Positions 1-8,747 of a stretch of DNA of 40,707 nucleotides are shown piece by piece. Position 1 is the stretch's first letter, and each line of letters begins with the position of its first letter. The stretch lies in contig JAJEJB010000053.1 of NCBI GenBank assembly GCA_022828135.1, positions 1 to 40,707 of the forward strand, written 5' to 3'. The notes below the pieces were generated by a model that saw nothing but the letters and a program-made list of their open reading frames with translations, did not search any database and was not told where the DNA came from. The DNA is from Acidimicrobiia bacterium (GTDB lineage Bacteria > Actinomycetota > Acidimicrobiia > Acidimicrobiales > Aldehydirespiratoraceae). The position numbers and the translations under genes are program-made.

Positions 1-1
1 G

Positions 2-797
2 CTGTCGGACGCGGAGCTGGCGACGTTGGCGGTGCTTCAGGCTCTGCTGGGGCTCGGCTCTGAGGCCCGCTTCATCCGCTATGCCCACACGCACCTGAAG
101 CCGTGGTTCCCCTATGTGCCCCAGCGGTCCGGCTACAACAAGCGGCTGCGCCGCGCCGGCGAGATGATGCGCCATGTGATCGCGGCGCTGGCCCGGGAGT
201 GCCCGACATGGCACGACGACGTGTGGCTGGCGGACTCCACGCCGGTGGAGTGCGGCCGCAGCCGCAGCACCGCCAGCCGCTCTGACCTCGCCGGATGGGC
301 CGCCTACGGCTATTGCGCCTCGCACTCGCGGTGGTTCTGGGGGCTGCGCCTGCACCTCATCACCACCCCGTCGGGGCTGCCAATCGCCTACGCGCTCGCC
401 CCGGCCAACACAGACGAGCGCGACACCTGCCTCGACATGATCGCCGCAGCCGGGATCGCCCGGCAGGGCCAGACCCTCATCGCCGACAAGGGATACCGCT
501 CAGCGCGCTTCGAGCACGAACTCGACACCGCCGGCATCGCGCTCATCCGGCCCGCCACCAAAGGCGAGCCGGCCCGGCCCGGGCGGCGCTTCCTCAGACC
601 CTTGCGCCAGATCATCGAATCAGTCAACCAGACCCTCAAAGCCCAACTCGGCCTCGAACGCCACCACGGACGCACCCGCTCAGGCGTCGCCGCGCGCATC
701 CTTGCAACGAATCCTCGCCCTCACCGCCGCCATCTGGCACAACCAGACCACCCAACAGCCCGGGCCCGCCCGCTCCCTGATCGCCTACGACCACTGA
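2..797 (+). pseudogene. IS982-type transposase, 5' cut by window, frameshifted
   Basis: The reading frame is open from the first bases of the window, so the gene begins upstream. The core reads like a DDE transposase of the IS982 type: a WLADSTPVEC segment carries the first Asp, GYCASHSRWFWGLRLHL follows, then ANTDERD and IADKGYRS with a further Asp, and ESVNQTLKAQL near the end. After codon CGC-ATC (about 700) the frame departs from the family: the +1 frame there reads LQRILALTAAIWHNQTTQQ and ends at TGA 795-797, the expected C-terminus, whereas the uncorrected frame runs to 811 as low-complexity R/P-rich protein. A single extra T in 701-703 explains this. It could be decay, programmed frameshifting or a sequencing error. 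IS family assignment is by motif only. Confidence 0.75.
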
Positions 798-1122
798 CCC
801 CTTGGAACTAATCATCTAGGGCCTGATCAAGAGCGTCTGGGATCTCCGAGTTGCGCGGTGCCAACTAGCGCACACAGCGATTTCCGTGGACATCACACAG
901 CCCGCAAGTCGGCTCCGACATGTGCGGGCGGTAGTCCCCCTCGGCCTCCACAGGCTTGGGTCCAAAAAGCGATACATGCGACGTTCACTGCCGCTCCAAC
1001 TGGGGCTTCCTTCACCGCCGCGTCCCAATCGACATGACAGACAAATCGGTCCGACGCCAAAGCGCCACCGCGTCGATGGTTGGCCAGCAATCATAGGAGG
1101 ATGGCATGACGTACCATCTCCT
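798..1122. other. Stretch with no recognisable gene between two IS elements
   Basis: No convincing gene is seen here. Bases 1091-1122 hold the severed last codons and TGA (1091-1093) of the nuclease-like gene that now ends inside the IS630 element. A minus-strand frame beginning TTG at 1090 directly after that stop runs 65 codons to 893; its protein matches nothing I recognise and may be a remnant. No inverted repeat marking the right end of the IS982-type element was found. Confidence 0.4.
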
Positions 1123-1138
1123 CTAGTGTCCTGAGTTG
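1123..1138. repeat. IS630 left terminal inverted repeat
   Basis: CTAGTGTCCTGAGTTG, matched exactly in reverse complement at 2275-2290. The first bases include the TA target site. The transposase stop codon (TAG on the minus strand, 1123-1125) is formed by this end and the flanking base. Confidence 0.88.
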
Positions 1139-2223
1139 GGAATTCGTTGTAGATATGTGGTCAGGTTGTCGAGTATCTCGTCGGCGGTCTTGCGCCACAC
1201 GAAGGGGCGGGGGTTGCGGTTCCAGTGATGTATCCAGGCCTCGATGGAGTCGGTGAGCTCTTTGGTGGATCGGTGGGTGCCTCGGCGGATCCATTTGGTG
1301 GTGAGTTCTGAGAACCAGCGCTCGACGAGGTTCATCCAGCTCGAGTAGGTGGGGGTGAAGTGGAAGCTGAAGCGCCGGTGGCGCGCCAGCCAGCGCTGGA
1401 TCATGGCGCTCTTGTGGATCGAGGAGTTGTCCAACACGACGTGCACGTCGAGGCCTTCGGGGACCTCTTTGTCGATGAGGTTCAGGAACTTTCTGAACTC
1501 CTCGCTTCGGTGCCGGGCGGCCATCGCGGAGATGACTTTGCCCGAGGCCGCGTCGAGCGCGGCGAACAGGTCGGCGGTGCCGAAGCGGCGGTAGTCGTGG
1601 CTGCGCCGCTGGGGCGCGCCCGGCATCAACGGCAGGACGGGCGCGGTGCGGTCGATGGCCTATATCTGGGTCTTCTCGTCCACGCAGAGCACCACCGCCG
1701 CCTCGGGCGGGTTCAGATACAGACCCGCGATGTCTCTCACCTTGTCTATGAACTGCGGGTCCGGCGACACCTTGAACTCCTCGACGAGGTGGGGCTTGAG
1801 CCCGAACGCCCGCCAGATCTTCGACACCATCGTCTGGGACATGCCCATCTCCGCTGCCATCGACCGCGTCGACCAGTGCGTCGCGCCCTCAGGCGCCGAC
1901 TCCAGCGTCTTGACCAGCACCGCCTCGACCATCTCGTCGCTCACCCTGCGCGGCGCGCCCGGCCGCGGCTCGTCGGCCAGCCCGTCCAGGCGGCGCTCAG
2001 CGAACCGGCGCCGCCACTTCGACACCGTCGCCTCGCTGCAGCCCAGCGCCGCCGCGACCGACTTGTTGGTCTCGCCGCCCGCGGCGCCCAGCACGATCCG
2101 GCACCGCAAAGCAAGAGCCTGCGACGACTTGCGCCGCCGGGCCCAGCGCTCCAACGTCTCACGCTCCACATCCGTGAGCACAACCTCCACAGCGCGACGG
2201 CCCCTGGCCACAACTGCCTCCAA
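1123..2223 (-). pseudogene. IS630-type transposase interrupted by an in-frame TAG
   Basis: The 366-codon frame has an N-terminal helix-turn-helix part (SVAAALGCSEATVSKWRRRF) and an RNase H-like DDE domain: CVDEKTQI with the first Asp, VLDNSSIHKS with the second, and PTYSSWMNLVERWFSEL with the catalytic Glu. One TAG at 1660-1662 lies directly after DEKTQI, where family members have Gln (QIQAIDR); CAG to TAG is a single transition. The frame is open and well conserved on both sides, so the break is recent or the codon is read through. Without readthrough only the first 187 residues would be made, lacking two catalytic residues. Confidence 0.85.
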
Positions 2224-2289
2224 TCACCGCCCGCAGCCATCCAACCATACCACACACACAACAACCCGAACTAACAACTCAGGACACTA
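1124..2289 (-). mobile_element. IS630-type insertion sequence with TA target duplication
   Basis: The element is bounded by a perfect 16-bp inverted repeat (CTAGTGTCCTGAGTTG at 1123-1138, its reverse complement at 2275-2290). A TA dinucleotide sits at each edge (1124-1125 and 2288-2289), as expected for the TA target duplication of the IS630/Tc1 superfamily. Removing the element with one TA restores an open frame across the junction for the neighbouring nuclease-like gene, which is direct evidence for the insertion site. The single transposase gene fills almost the whole element. Confidence 0.88.
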
Positions 2290-2290
2290 G
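2275..2290. repeat. IS630 right terminal inverted repeat
   Basis: CAACTCAGGACACTAG, the exact reverse complement of the left end. The nuclease-like gene reads into this repeat and stops at a TGA supplied by it (2279-2281). Confidence 0.88.
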
Positions 2291-3223
2291 GTGGTCATCA
2301 GGCTTGTCGCTCTCGATCCATTCCCGTAACCCATTGCCATCTATCATTACTATCGTGATCGGGTCCGTAGAATACCTCAGCACTTGATCGTCAGCAGCAG
2401 ACGTGAATCTACCTGCTGAGAACAGGAACCCTAGCCATACCTTCTCGTTTCTATCCCGAACCTTGCCGTGTAAGGATCTCACCGACTGTTGGTCGACAGG
2501 CTCAGCCCAGTTCTTTGCTTCGACAATAACTAGGGGTGCGCCATCTACGTGCCAGCAGCGGGACGACCAACTGCAGAGTTGAACCACAAGATCAATCTCA
2601 TCTGTCTTGCCACGGTAGTTTCTTTCTACGACTCTGAAGTCAGCAACTTGACCCAACAGGAAGTCCAAGAGTCTCTCAAGCCTACGACCCTTTTCGTAAC
2701 TGTTCCCGACCGACAGCTTGTTGAAAGCAGTGAGTGCAACCTTGGTACGCGTTGACAGATCAACAGGAATAGACCGCTTGCTCATCGTTGTCAACACATG
2801 ATTGGCCTCGGATACCGTAATACCATCACCACCCTCAATTACTATAATGTCACATTCCAATTCACACAAGAACTCTACTACTTCAATCTGGAACAACGAT
2901 CTCAGGGTCAGCGCTACCGTTACTCTCTTTTCGATGCCCACCGCCATGCTCAGTCTCTTTCGCATATGCGGACGCAATTCATCAACAAGATGGACATACA
3001 CAACTCGCGTCGTATCGCTGGAGCATAGATCGGGGCACCACCCGACAGTGCTATCAGAGATCCTTGGAGACTTATCCAACCAATCGTCGGATTTTCTCAA
3101 CTCCTCGATCACAGCAGCTAGATTAATGCCTGTTGGTCGCTCTGACTCCTCAATGTCGTCCATATCCAAGACACCATCTGAGTAGTCAAGATCGTCATAC
3201 AGATCCTCCGAATCATTGGTCAC
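2279..3223 (-). CDS. PD-(D/E)XK nuclease-like protein, C-terminus altered by IS630
   Basis: The last 140 residues resemble a restriction-endonuclease fold: KGRRLERLLDFLL helix, then NYRGKTDEIDLVVQ (catalytic Asp) and LVIVEAKNW (ExK), followed by a QQSVRSLHGKV helix. The first about 170 residues are acidic at the start and otherwise unrecognised; they might be a sensor or partner domain. The start ATG overlaps the stop of the upstream lipoprotein gene by ATGA, so the two are probably cotranslated. The present end, L-V-S-stop, is encoded by the IS630 terminal repeat; before insertion it ended EEMVRHAILL-stop at 1091. GC content is clearly below that of the surroundings, which suggests transfer. 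A defence role is possible but not shown. Confidence 0.7.
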   Translation of the reverse strand: MTNDSEDLYDDLDYSDGVLDMDDIEESERPTGINLAAVIEELRKSDDWLDKSPRISDSTVGWCPDLCSSDTTRVVYVHLVDELRPHMRKRLSMAVGIEKRVTVALTLRSLFQIEVVEFLCELECDIIVIEGGDGITVSEANHVLTTMSKRSIPVDLSTRTKVALTAFNKLSVGNSYEKGRRLERLLDFLLGQVADFRVVERNYRGKTDEIDLVVQLCSWSSRCWHVDGAPLVIVEAKNWAEPVDQQSVRSLHGKVRDRNEKVWLGFLFSAGRFTSAADDQVLRYSTDPITIVMIDGNGLREWIESDKPDDHLVS

Positions 3224-3879
3224 GGCTCGTTCTCCGCAATTAGGCGTCCTAGCTCTGTACTGAGGTGTTCCGCTACCTCTAGGACCGCCAGTCGCTCCGC
3301 ATCATTGCGAGTCCTGACCAAGAGACGGCTGAATCCCTTTATCATGTTGTCAGCGCTACGCTGAAGTTGATCCGTCTCCACCATGATCTGTACTGTGTCC
3401 TCATATGCTTCCGCAATTGTCAAGTTCTCATCTGTGATGAGTCGCCTAATGGTCTCATCAAGAATAGAGTCGTCGGATCCTCGTTCTTCTGCATCCTGAC
3501 CAGCATAGTTTATGATTGGCCGGACGTTTCGAAGTGAAACAGTGTCGGTGACAACCTGAGAGAGTCTCTTAGCCACCGTGCCCGTGAAGGCGTTGCTGGC
3601 CGGGTCGTAGCCCATGGTCAGCCGGGCGCCGTTGCGGGTCTGGTCGAAGGTCGCATCGGGCGCCAGCATCGCTGCGCTGCCCTCCTCACCGCCGCCGGAC
3701 TCGCCGCCGCCGTGCTCACCGCCGGACTCGCCGCCGCTGCCGTTGTGCTCACCTGCACTCTCACCGGAGCTGCTCTCGCTCTCCGAGTCGTTGGTGCAGC
3801 CGATCAGTATTCCCGCTCCGAGCAGAATGCCCATGACCGGACCGATCACATACTTGTTTGTCAGCTTCTTGATGATCAC
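3220..3879 (-). CDS. Lipoprotein with Gly/Ser/Glu-rich linker, probable chimera
   Basis: GTG start, preceded by AAAGGAG seven bases upstream on the minus strand. Residues 1-28 form a signal peptide ending in a lipobox (LIGC), so the mature protein should be lipid-anchored on the cell surface. A low-complexity E/S/G/H-rich linker (about 29-70) follows, then PDATFDQTRNGARLTMGYDPASNAFTG, a segment I have seen in actinobacterial lipoproteins ahead of a beta-sandwich domain. Near position 3575 the base composition drops and the protein changes to an unrelated helical stretch of about 115 residues of unknown function. This looks like a native 5' half joined to an acquired 3' half that came with the coupled nuclease-like gene. 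Confidence 0.65.
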   Translation of the reverse strand: MIIKKLTNKYVIGPVMGILLGAGILIGCTNDSESESSSGESAGEHNGSGGESGGEHGGGESGGGEEGSAAMLAPDATFDQTRNGARLTMGYDPASNAFTGTVAKRLSQVVTDTVSLRNVRPIINYAGQDAEERGSDDSILDETIRRLITDENLTIAEAYEDTVQIMVETDQLQRSADNMIKGFSRLLVRTRNDAERLAVLEVAEHLSTELGRLIAENEP

Positions 3880-4083
3880 TGTTCCACTCCTTTCGTGTCT
3901 AAGAACCAGTGATGCGGTGCACGGTAGGAATGGAATGTGGCAGGATTATGTCAGCAAGAAATTTCTCGAGTGATCGGCAGATTTCTTCTCAGACTGGGCA
4001 AAAAAGGCCTGCTGAGCAGGCAAAAGAACCCCGGCTAGATTCTCGGCCGACGGATCCGCGGGTCGGGACCGGGCCGGGGCCGG
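3880..4083. other. Intergenic region upstream of the lipoprotein gene
   Basis: This holds the ribosome-binding site of the lipoprotein gene (AAAGGAG, minus strand, around 3887-3893) and presumably its promoter. No gene is seen. A GC-rich hairpin (4067-4085) overlaps the sigma-factor stop codon but lacks a T-run, so I do not call it a terminator. Confidence 0.35.
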
Positions 4084-5082
4084 TCAGACGTTGAGCAGGT
4101 CTCGGGCGCCGGTGTCGCTGGAGGGATGGCGCAGCTTCGACATGGCCCGGGCCTCGATCTGGCGGATCCGCTCCCGGGTGAGGTTGAAGTGCTCGCCGAC
4201 CTCCTCCAGGGTGCGGGGCTCGCCCCGGTCGAGGCCGAAGCGCAGTTTGAGGATGTCGCGCTCGCGCTCGTCCAGCGGGGACAGCAGGCGCATGATCTCG
4301 GCAGGCAGCATGGTGGTGGCCGCGGTGTCGAAGGGCGAGTCGATCGACCGGTCCTCCACCACATCGCCCAACTCGGCGTCGCCGTCCTGGCGCAGCGGCT
4401 CCGACAGCGACAGCGGCTCGGACTGGAAGCGCAGCGCCTCGGTGACCTTGTCCTCAGGCATCTCCACCTCGGCGGCCAGCTCCGAGAGGGTGGGCGGCCG
4501 GCCGTACTTGAGCTCCAGGCGAGAGCGGGCCTTCTGGAGGCGGGCCAGCGTGTCGCCGGCGTGGACCGGCAGCCGGATGGTGCGGCCCGTGTTGGCGATG
4601 CCGCGGGTGATGGCCTGGCGGATCCACCAGGTGGCGTAGGTCGAGAACTTGAACCCCTTGCGCCAGTCGAACTTCTCGACGGCGTGCATCAGCCCGAGGT
4701 TGCCCTCCTGGATCAGGTCGAGCAGGGGCAGGCCCGATGCCTGGTACTTCTTGGCGATGGAGACCACCAGCCGCAGGTTCGACTGCACGAAGGTTCGCTC
4801 GGACTCCAGCCCGCGGCGCTCCTTGCGGCGCAGGTCCCGGCGGCGGTGGTCGGTCAGGGAGCCGGGGGTTGCCTCCTTGAGCTCCTTGCGGGCCGCCAGT
4901 CCGGCTTCGATCTCCTGGGCCAGACGGACTTCGTCGTCCTTGGTCAGCAGCGGGTACTGGCCGATGTCGGTGAGATAGAGGCGGACCAGATCCTCCTCGT
5001 CTCTCTCAACTCGCTCCTTGACCTTTACCACGTACCCCCGCTCCAGGTCCGAAAAGAGCCGGCCCAACGACCGCCGCCCCAT
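4084..5082 (-). CDS. RNA polymerase sigma-70 factor, RpoD/SigB-like (group 1 or 2)
   Basis: This protein directs core RNA polymerase to -10/-35 promoters. In order: region 1.2 (DLVRLYLTDIGQYPLLT), region 2 (FVQSNLRLVVSIAKKY, GLPLLDLIQEGNLGLMHAVEKFDW, FKFSTYATWWIRQAITR), region 3 (RTIRLPVHAGDTLARL and PTLSELAAEVEM), and region 4.2 with the helix-turn-helix (TLEEVGEHFNLTRERIRQIEARAMSKLRHP). At 332 residues it lacks the long region 1.1 of a principal sigma, so a group 2 factor or a short principal sigma such as mycobacterial SigB is likely. No strong ribosome-binding site precedes the ATG; a GTG some 17 codons in is an alternative start. The gene stands alone with 118 bp of upstream sequence. 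Confidence 0.93.
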   Translation of the reverse strand: MGRRSLGRLFSDLERGYVVKVKERVERDEEDLVRLYLTDIGQYPLLTKDDEVRLAQEIEAGLAARKELKEATPGSLTDHRRRDLRRKERRGLESERTFVQSNLRLVVSIAKKYQASGLPLLDLIQEGNLGLMHAVEKFDWRKGFKFSTYATWWIRQAITRGIANTGRTIRLPVHAGDTLARLQKARSRLELKYGRPPTLSELAAEVEMPEDKVTEALRFQSEPLSLSEPLRQDGDAELGDVVEDRSIDSPFDTAATTMLPAEIMRLLSPLDERERDILKLRFGLDRGEPRTLEEVGEHFNLTRERIRQIEARAMSKLRHPSSDTGARDLLNV

Positions 5083-5200
5083 GCGCCATTGCTGCGTTGA
5101 ACGATAACGAGGTTTTGCCCATCGCCAACCACAGCACCGAACTGGCAGCCGACGACGCCGAAAACCGCCCCCACCGCTGCCAATTCACTTCAGATGCCGG

Positions 5201-5752
5201 CTACGCCGGCCACCCGGGCCGCAGAAGCGAGCGCTCCACAATCCCGCCGGCCGCAAACAGCACACCGGCGGCCGCCTGGACCGCTCCGGACTGGGTGGCT
5301 CCGGCAGGGCCGGCCTGGCGGTCCAGGTCGGACCCGAGTGATCCGGCCGCGGAGATCAGGGCTCCATCGCAGTGGGGCGCGGCGTGCTCGCGAATCTCCG
5401 CGTACACGCGCCGCAATTCAGGCACGAGCACATTGCGGGCGATGTCGAGGCGCTCCACCGATCCCTCCGAGGCCGCGATCTCGTCGAGCGCGGCGGCCAC
5501 CGACTCATCTGCGGGAGCGGCCTGCCTCCAGGGAGCCATCAGCTCGGAGTCGGGCTGGAGACCGTCGAGCGCCTCGCGATGCGAGGCGAGCCGGCGGCTC
5601 AACTCCGACAGCGGTGCCGCGACCTCGGCGTGCTCGGGCGCGCCCGCCTCTTGTGCGGCCCAGCCCTCGAGCATCTCCGACAGCCGTCCGCAGGCCCAGC
5701 GCAGCGCGCCCACCAGCCGGGCCGTCTGGGCCACGGAGTAGCCGCGGCTCAC
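5201..5752 (-). CDS. Uncharacterised helical protein downstream of nadE
   Basis: 183 residues, predicted almost wholly alpha-helical (ARLVGALRWACGRLSEMLEGWAAQE, HAEVAAPLSELSRRLASHREALDGL), with no signal peptide. The start ATG overlaps the nadE stop by ATGA, so it is probably translated from the same mRNA as nadE and glnII. I do not recognise the family; a four-helix, ferritin-like fold is conceivable but I see no metal-ligand pattern. Codon composition matches the neighbours, so it looks like a real resident gene. Confidence 0.7.
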   Translation of the reverse strand: MSRGYSVAQTARLVGALRWACGRLSEMLEGWAAQEAGAPEHAEVAAPLSELSRRLASHREALDGLQPDSELMAPWRQAAPADESVAAALDEIAASEGSVERLDIARNVLVPELRRVYAEIREHAAPHCDGALISAAGSLGSDLDRQAGPAGATQSGAVQAAAGVLFAAGGIVERSLLRPGWPA

Positions 5753-7545
5753 TGGTCGCTCGCGCCGCGGTACCGGTTGATGATCGGCATGCGCCTGTCC
5801 CGGCCGAACGCCCGGCCGGTGAGCCGGGGACCGATCGGCGTCTGGCGGCGCTTGTACTCGGCGGTGTCAACCATGCGGCACACCTGCTCCACCACCTCCG
5901 GCGGCGCGATCTGGGCCTGCTGGATCTCACCGACGCTTCGGAGCTCCTCCACGTACAGCCGCAGGATGGGGTCGAGCACCTCGTAGGACGGCAACGACTG
6001 GTCGTCGCGCTGGCCGGGCGCCAGCTCGGCCGACGGCGCCTTGGCCAGCACCGTCGCCGGGATGAGTTCGCTTCCCGCCTGCAAGTTGCGCCAGCGGCAC
6101 AGCTCGTACACGTCGAGCTTCCAGAGGTCCGAGACCACCGCGTACGCACCGGCCGTGTCGCCGTACAGGGTCGAGTAGCCCACGGCCAGCTCGCTCTTGT
6201 TGCCGGTGGTGAGTACCAGCCAGCCGTGCTCGTTGGCCAGTGCCATCAGGGTCGTGCCCCGGACCCGGGCCTGGAGGTTCTGGTCGGTGAGTCCGCCCGC
6301 GTCCAGCCCGCGTCCGAGATCGGCCTCGATCATCTCGGCCAGCGCCGCGTGACCCGGTTCGATGCCGACGATGCGAGCGTCGATGCCGAGGTTGGCGGCC
6401 AGCTTCTCTGCGTCGCTGACCGAGTGCTCGCTGGAGTTGCGAGACGGCATCAGCACGCCGTGCACATGGTGTGCGCCCAGCGCGTCGACCGCGACGGCTG
6501 CGGTCAGCGACGAGTCCACCCCGCCGGAGAGTCCCACGCAGACATCGCTGAAGCCGCTCTTGTGCACGTAGTCGCGGGTGGCCAGCACCAGGGCGGCCCA
6601 GCGCTGAGCGTCGAGGTCCATGGGCGGCGCGATCGGCGCGGTCAGACGGTCGCGGCCGGATGCCGGTGCGCCCTCCCGCGTCACTGCGACCACCGGGTGA
6701 CGGTGCTGCGGGGGCGGGATGTGCCTGCGGGACGGCAGATCCACATCGAACACATCGACCGACTCGGCGAACGATACGCACCGGGCCGCCACCGACCCGT
6801 CGGAGGCGATCATGAACGATCCGCCGTCGAAGACCAGTTCGTCCTGGCCGCCCACGAGGTTCACGCAGACCACCGCCACGCCGGCCTCCGCCACCCGCCG
6901 GCCGATCACCTGCTCGCGGGCGGCCTGCTTGCCGGCCCGGAACGGCGACCCGTTGACGTTCACCACCAGCTGTGCGCCGGCCCGGGCCAGATCGCTCACC
7001 GGCCCGTCCGGAACCCAGGCGTCCTCGCACACGGTCACCCCTACCACTGCCCCTCCGATCTCGAAGAGCGGTGGCTCCTCGATGCCGGGCCGGAAGTGGC
7101 GCAGTTCGTCGAACACGTCGTAGTTGGGCAGGTGGCGCTTGCGGTAGACGCCGCGCACCTCGCCGGCGGCGCACACCGCCACCGCGTTGAAGGCCTCGCT
7201 GAAGCTCTCGACCCCGGCCATGTCGGGCACCCGCCGGCTGGTCTCGCCGACGCCGTCGACGAAGCCGACCACGGCCGCGCACGAACCGGTGCGCGCCGCG
7301 AACCGGTCGAGCGCGGCCCGGCTGGCCGCCACGAAGCCCGGTCTCAGAACGAGGTCCTCTGGCGGGTAGCCGGTGATGGCCAACTCGGGCAGCACCGCGA
7401 GGTCGGCGCCGGCGGCCTCGGCCCGGGCCAGCGCCTCGGCCGCCAGGGCCGTGTTCGCTTCCAGGTCACCGACGGTCGGGTTGAGCTGGCAGATCGCCAC
7501 CCTCAAGCGGTCGAGTCCCGCTCCCCTAGCAGCGTCGGCGGCCAT
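5749..7545 (-). CDS. nadE: Glutamine-dependent NAD+ synthetase
   Basis: The enzyme amidates deamido-NAD+ to NAD+ using ATP and ammonia released from glutamine, the last step of NAD synthesis. The N-terminal nitrilase-type glutaminase domain (about 14-270) shows the catalytic Glu in PELAITGYPPEDL, Lys in YRKRHLPNYDVFDE and Cys in VTVCEDAW. The C-terminal synthetase domain has the pyrophosphate-binding P-loop GLSGGVDSSLTAAVAVDALG, TTGNKSELAVGYSTLYGD and SAELAPGQRDDQSLPSYEVLD. At 598 residues it is of usual length for the two-domain type. It lies 15 bp after glnII, so the glutamine donor and its consumer are made together, and overlaps the next gene by ATGA. Confidence 0.96.
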   Translation of the reverse strand: MAADAARGAGLDRLRVAICQLNPTVGDLEANTALAAEALARAEAAGADLAVLPELAITGYPPEDLVLRPGFVAASRAALDRFAARTGSCAAVVGFVDGVGETSRRVPDMAGVESFSEAFNAVAVCAAGEVRGVYRKRHLPNYDVFDELRHFRPGIEEPPLFEIGGAVVGVTVCEDAWVPDGPVSDLARAGAQLVVNVNGSPFRAGKQAAREQVIGRRVAEAGVAVVCVNLVGGQDELVFDGGSFMIASDGSVAARCVSFAESVDVFDVDLPSRRHIPPPQHRHPVVAVTREGAPASGRDRLTAPIAPPMDLDAQRWAALVLATRDYVHKSGFSDVCVGLSGGVDSSLTAAVAVDALGAHHVHGVLMPSRNSSEHSVSDAEKLAANLGIDARIVGIEPGHAALAEMIEADLGRGLDAGGLTDQNLQARVRGTTLMALANEHGWLVLTTGNKSELAVGYSTLYGDTAGAYAVVSDLWKLDVYELCRWRNLQAGSELIPATVLAKAPSAELAPGQRDDQSLPSYEVLDPILRLYVEELRSVGEIQQAQIAPPEVVEQVCRMVDTAEYKRRQTPIGPRLTGRAFGRDRRMPIINRYRGASDQ

Positions 7546-7560
7546 CGGGGGCGGGGTGGG

Positions 7561-8583
7561 CTAGTTGTAGCCGACGAGTGCTTCGCAGATGGTTCTCGTC
7601 AGCAGGGTGGACACGTGGTAGGGGTCGGCGTTGGCGTTGGGGCGGCGGTCCTCGATGTAGCCCTTGCCGTCGCGGGCGACCTGCCACGGGATACGCACCG
7701 ACGCGCCGCGGTCTGACACGCCGTAGGAGTACTGGTCATAGCGCTCGGTCTCGTGCTCGCCGGTCAGGCGGAACTCGATACCGGCGCCGTAGCCGCCGAG
7801 ATGCTCCTCGGGCTTGCCCGCCGCGCCCAAAGCCTCACACGCCGCGATGATCGGCTCGTAGGCCTCGCGCATCGACTTGGTCGACACGTTGCAATGCATC
7901 CCCGCACCGTTCCAGTCGCCCAGCATCGGCTTGGGCTCGATGGTCACCTCGATGCCGTGCTTCTCCGCCAGGCGGAACAACAGATATCGCGCCACCCACA
8001 CATGATCCGCGACCGTCACGGTGTCAGAGGGCCCGATCTGGAACTCCCACTGGCCCGGCATCACCTCCGCGTTGGTGCCCGCAATATCCAAGCCGGCCTG
8101 GATACAGGCCGTGGTGTGCTCCTCAATCAGGTCACGACCCGAGATCCGGCCCGCCCCCACCCCGCAATAATACGGGCCCTGCGGAGGCGGGAACCCCGCC
8201 GGCGGGAACCCCGCCGGCCAGCGCGTCGTCGCGTCCAAAAGCGTGTACTCCTGCTCCATCCCAAACAGCGGAGCCTGGTCCTTGTACTTCTCATACACCG
8301 CCACACACTCAGCACGCCGATTGGTGGGATGCGGCGACAGGTCATGGGTCAACAACGTCTCACACAACACCAAAATGTTGTCACCACCGCGAACCGGATC
8401 CCCACACGTGAACACCGGCTTGAGCACCACATCGGAATTGTCGCCCGTCGCCTGATTCGTGGACGAACCGTCAAACCCCCAAATCGGCGGCGCCTCATCA
8501 TTCGCCAAAATCTTCGTCTTCGTACGGATCTCACCCACCGGCTCAACCCCATCAATCCACAAATACTCAGCCCTATAAGTCAC
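7561..8583 (-). CDS. glnII: Glutamine synthetase, eukaryotic-like type II
   Basis: This enzyme condenses glutamate and ammonia to glutamine with ATP. Its 340-residue length and motifs are those of GSII rather than the 470-residue bacterial GSI: WGFDGSSTNQA near residue 35, LFGMEQEYTLLD (metal-ligand Glu), GPYYCGVGAGRISGRDLIEEHTTACIQAGL, GTNAEVMPGQWEFQIGP, and DWNGAGMHCNVSTKSM. GTG start with AAGGAG on the minus strand just upstream. GSII is known from actinobacteria and rhizobia and is usually not adenylylated. The AGFPPAGFPP stretch is encoded by a 15-bp tandem repeat (8186-8215), but the loop has normal family length. First gene of the glnII-nadE-unknown operon. Confidence 0.96.
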   Translation of the reverse strand: MTYRAEYLWIDGVEPVGEIRTKTKILANDEAPPIWGFDGSSTNQATGDNSDVVLKPVFTCGDPVRGGDNILVLCETLLTHDLSPHPTNRRAECVAVYEKYKDQAPLFGMEQEYTLLDATTRWPAGFPPAGFPPPQGPYYCGVGAGRISGRDLIEEHTTACIQAGLDIAGTNAEVMPGQWEFQIGPSDTVTVADHVWVARYLLFRLAEKHGIEVTIEPKPMLGDWNGAGMHCNVSTKSMREAYEPIIAACEALGAAGKPEEHLGGYGAGIEFRLTGEHETERYDQYSYGVSDRGASVRIPWQVARDGKGYIEDRRPNANADPYHVSTLLTRTICEALVGYN

Positions 8584-8747
8584 GACATCTCCTTGGTGTA
8601 GTCAGTGCATTTGCTGGGTCTCGAACGGTGAAAGAGGCTATCGGCCCAGAGGCCGAGCGAGTACCCCGCAACTCCTCCGAGTCTTGCAGTGCGCCGAGCG
8701 AGGCCGTGGCCCGAGCGGCCCGTGAGCGCAGCGAACAAGAGCGGGAA
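8584..8747. other. Intergenic region upstream of glnII
   Basis: Contains the glnII ribosome-binding site and presumably its promoter on the minus strand. No gene or clear terminator was found between the HD-domain gene and glnII. Confidence 0.3.

Noticed and set aside
886..1134. Plus-strand 82-codon frame between the IS elements
   Set aside because: No family match, no ribosome-binding site, and it runs into the IS630 repeat.
4067..4085. GC-rich hairpin at the sigma-factor stop codon
   Set aside because: Short stem, no T-run, overlaps coding sequence; not enough for a terminator call.
5194..7716. An 840-codon plus-strand frame
   Set aside because: Arg/Gly/His-rich antisense shadow of nadE and its neighbour, typical of high-GC DNA; no domain seen.
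8186..8215. 15-bp tandem repeat inside glnII
   Set aside because: The loop it encodes (AGFPPAGFPP) has normal family length, so it is not an expansion.
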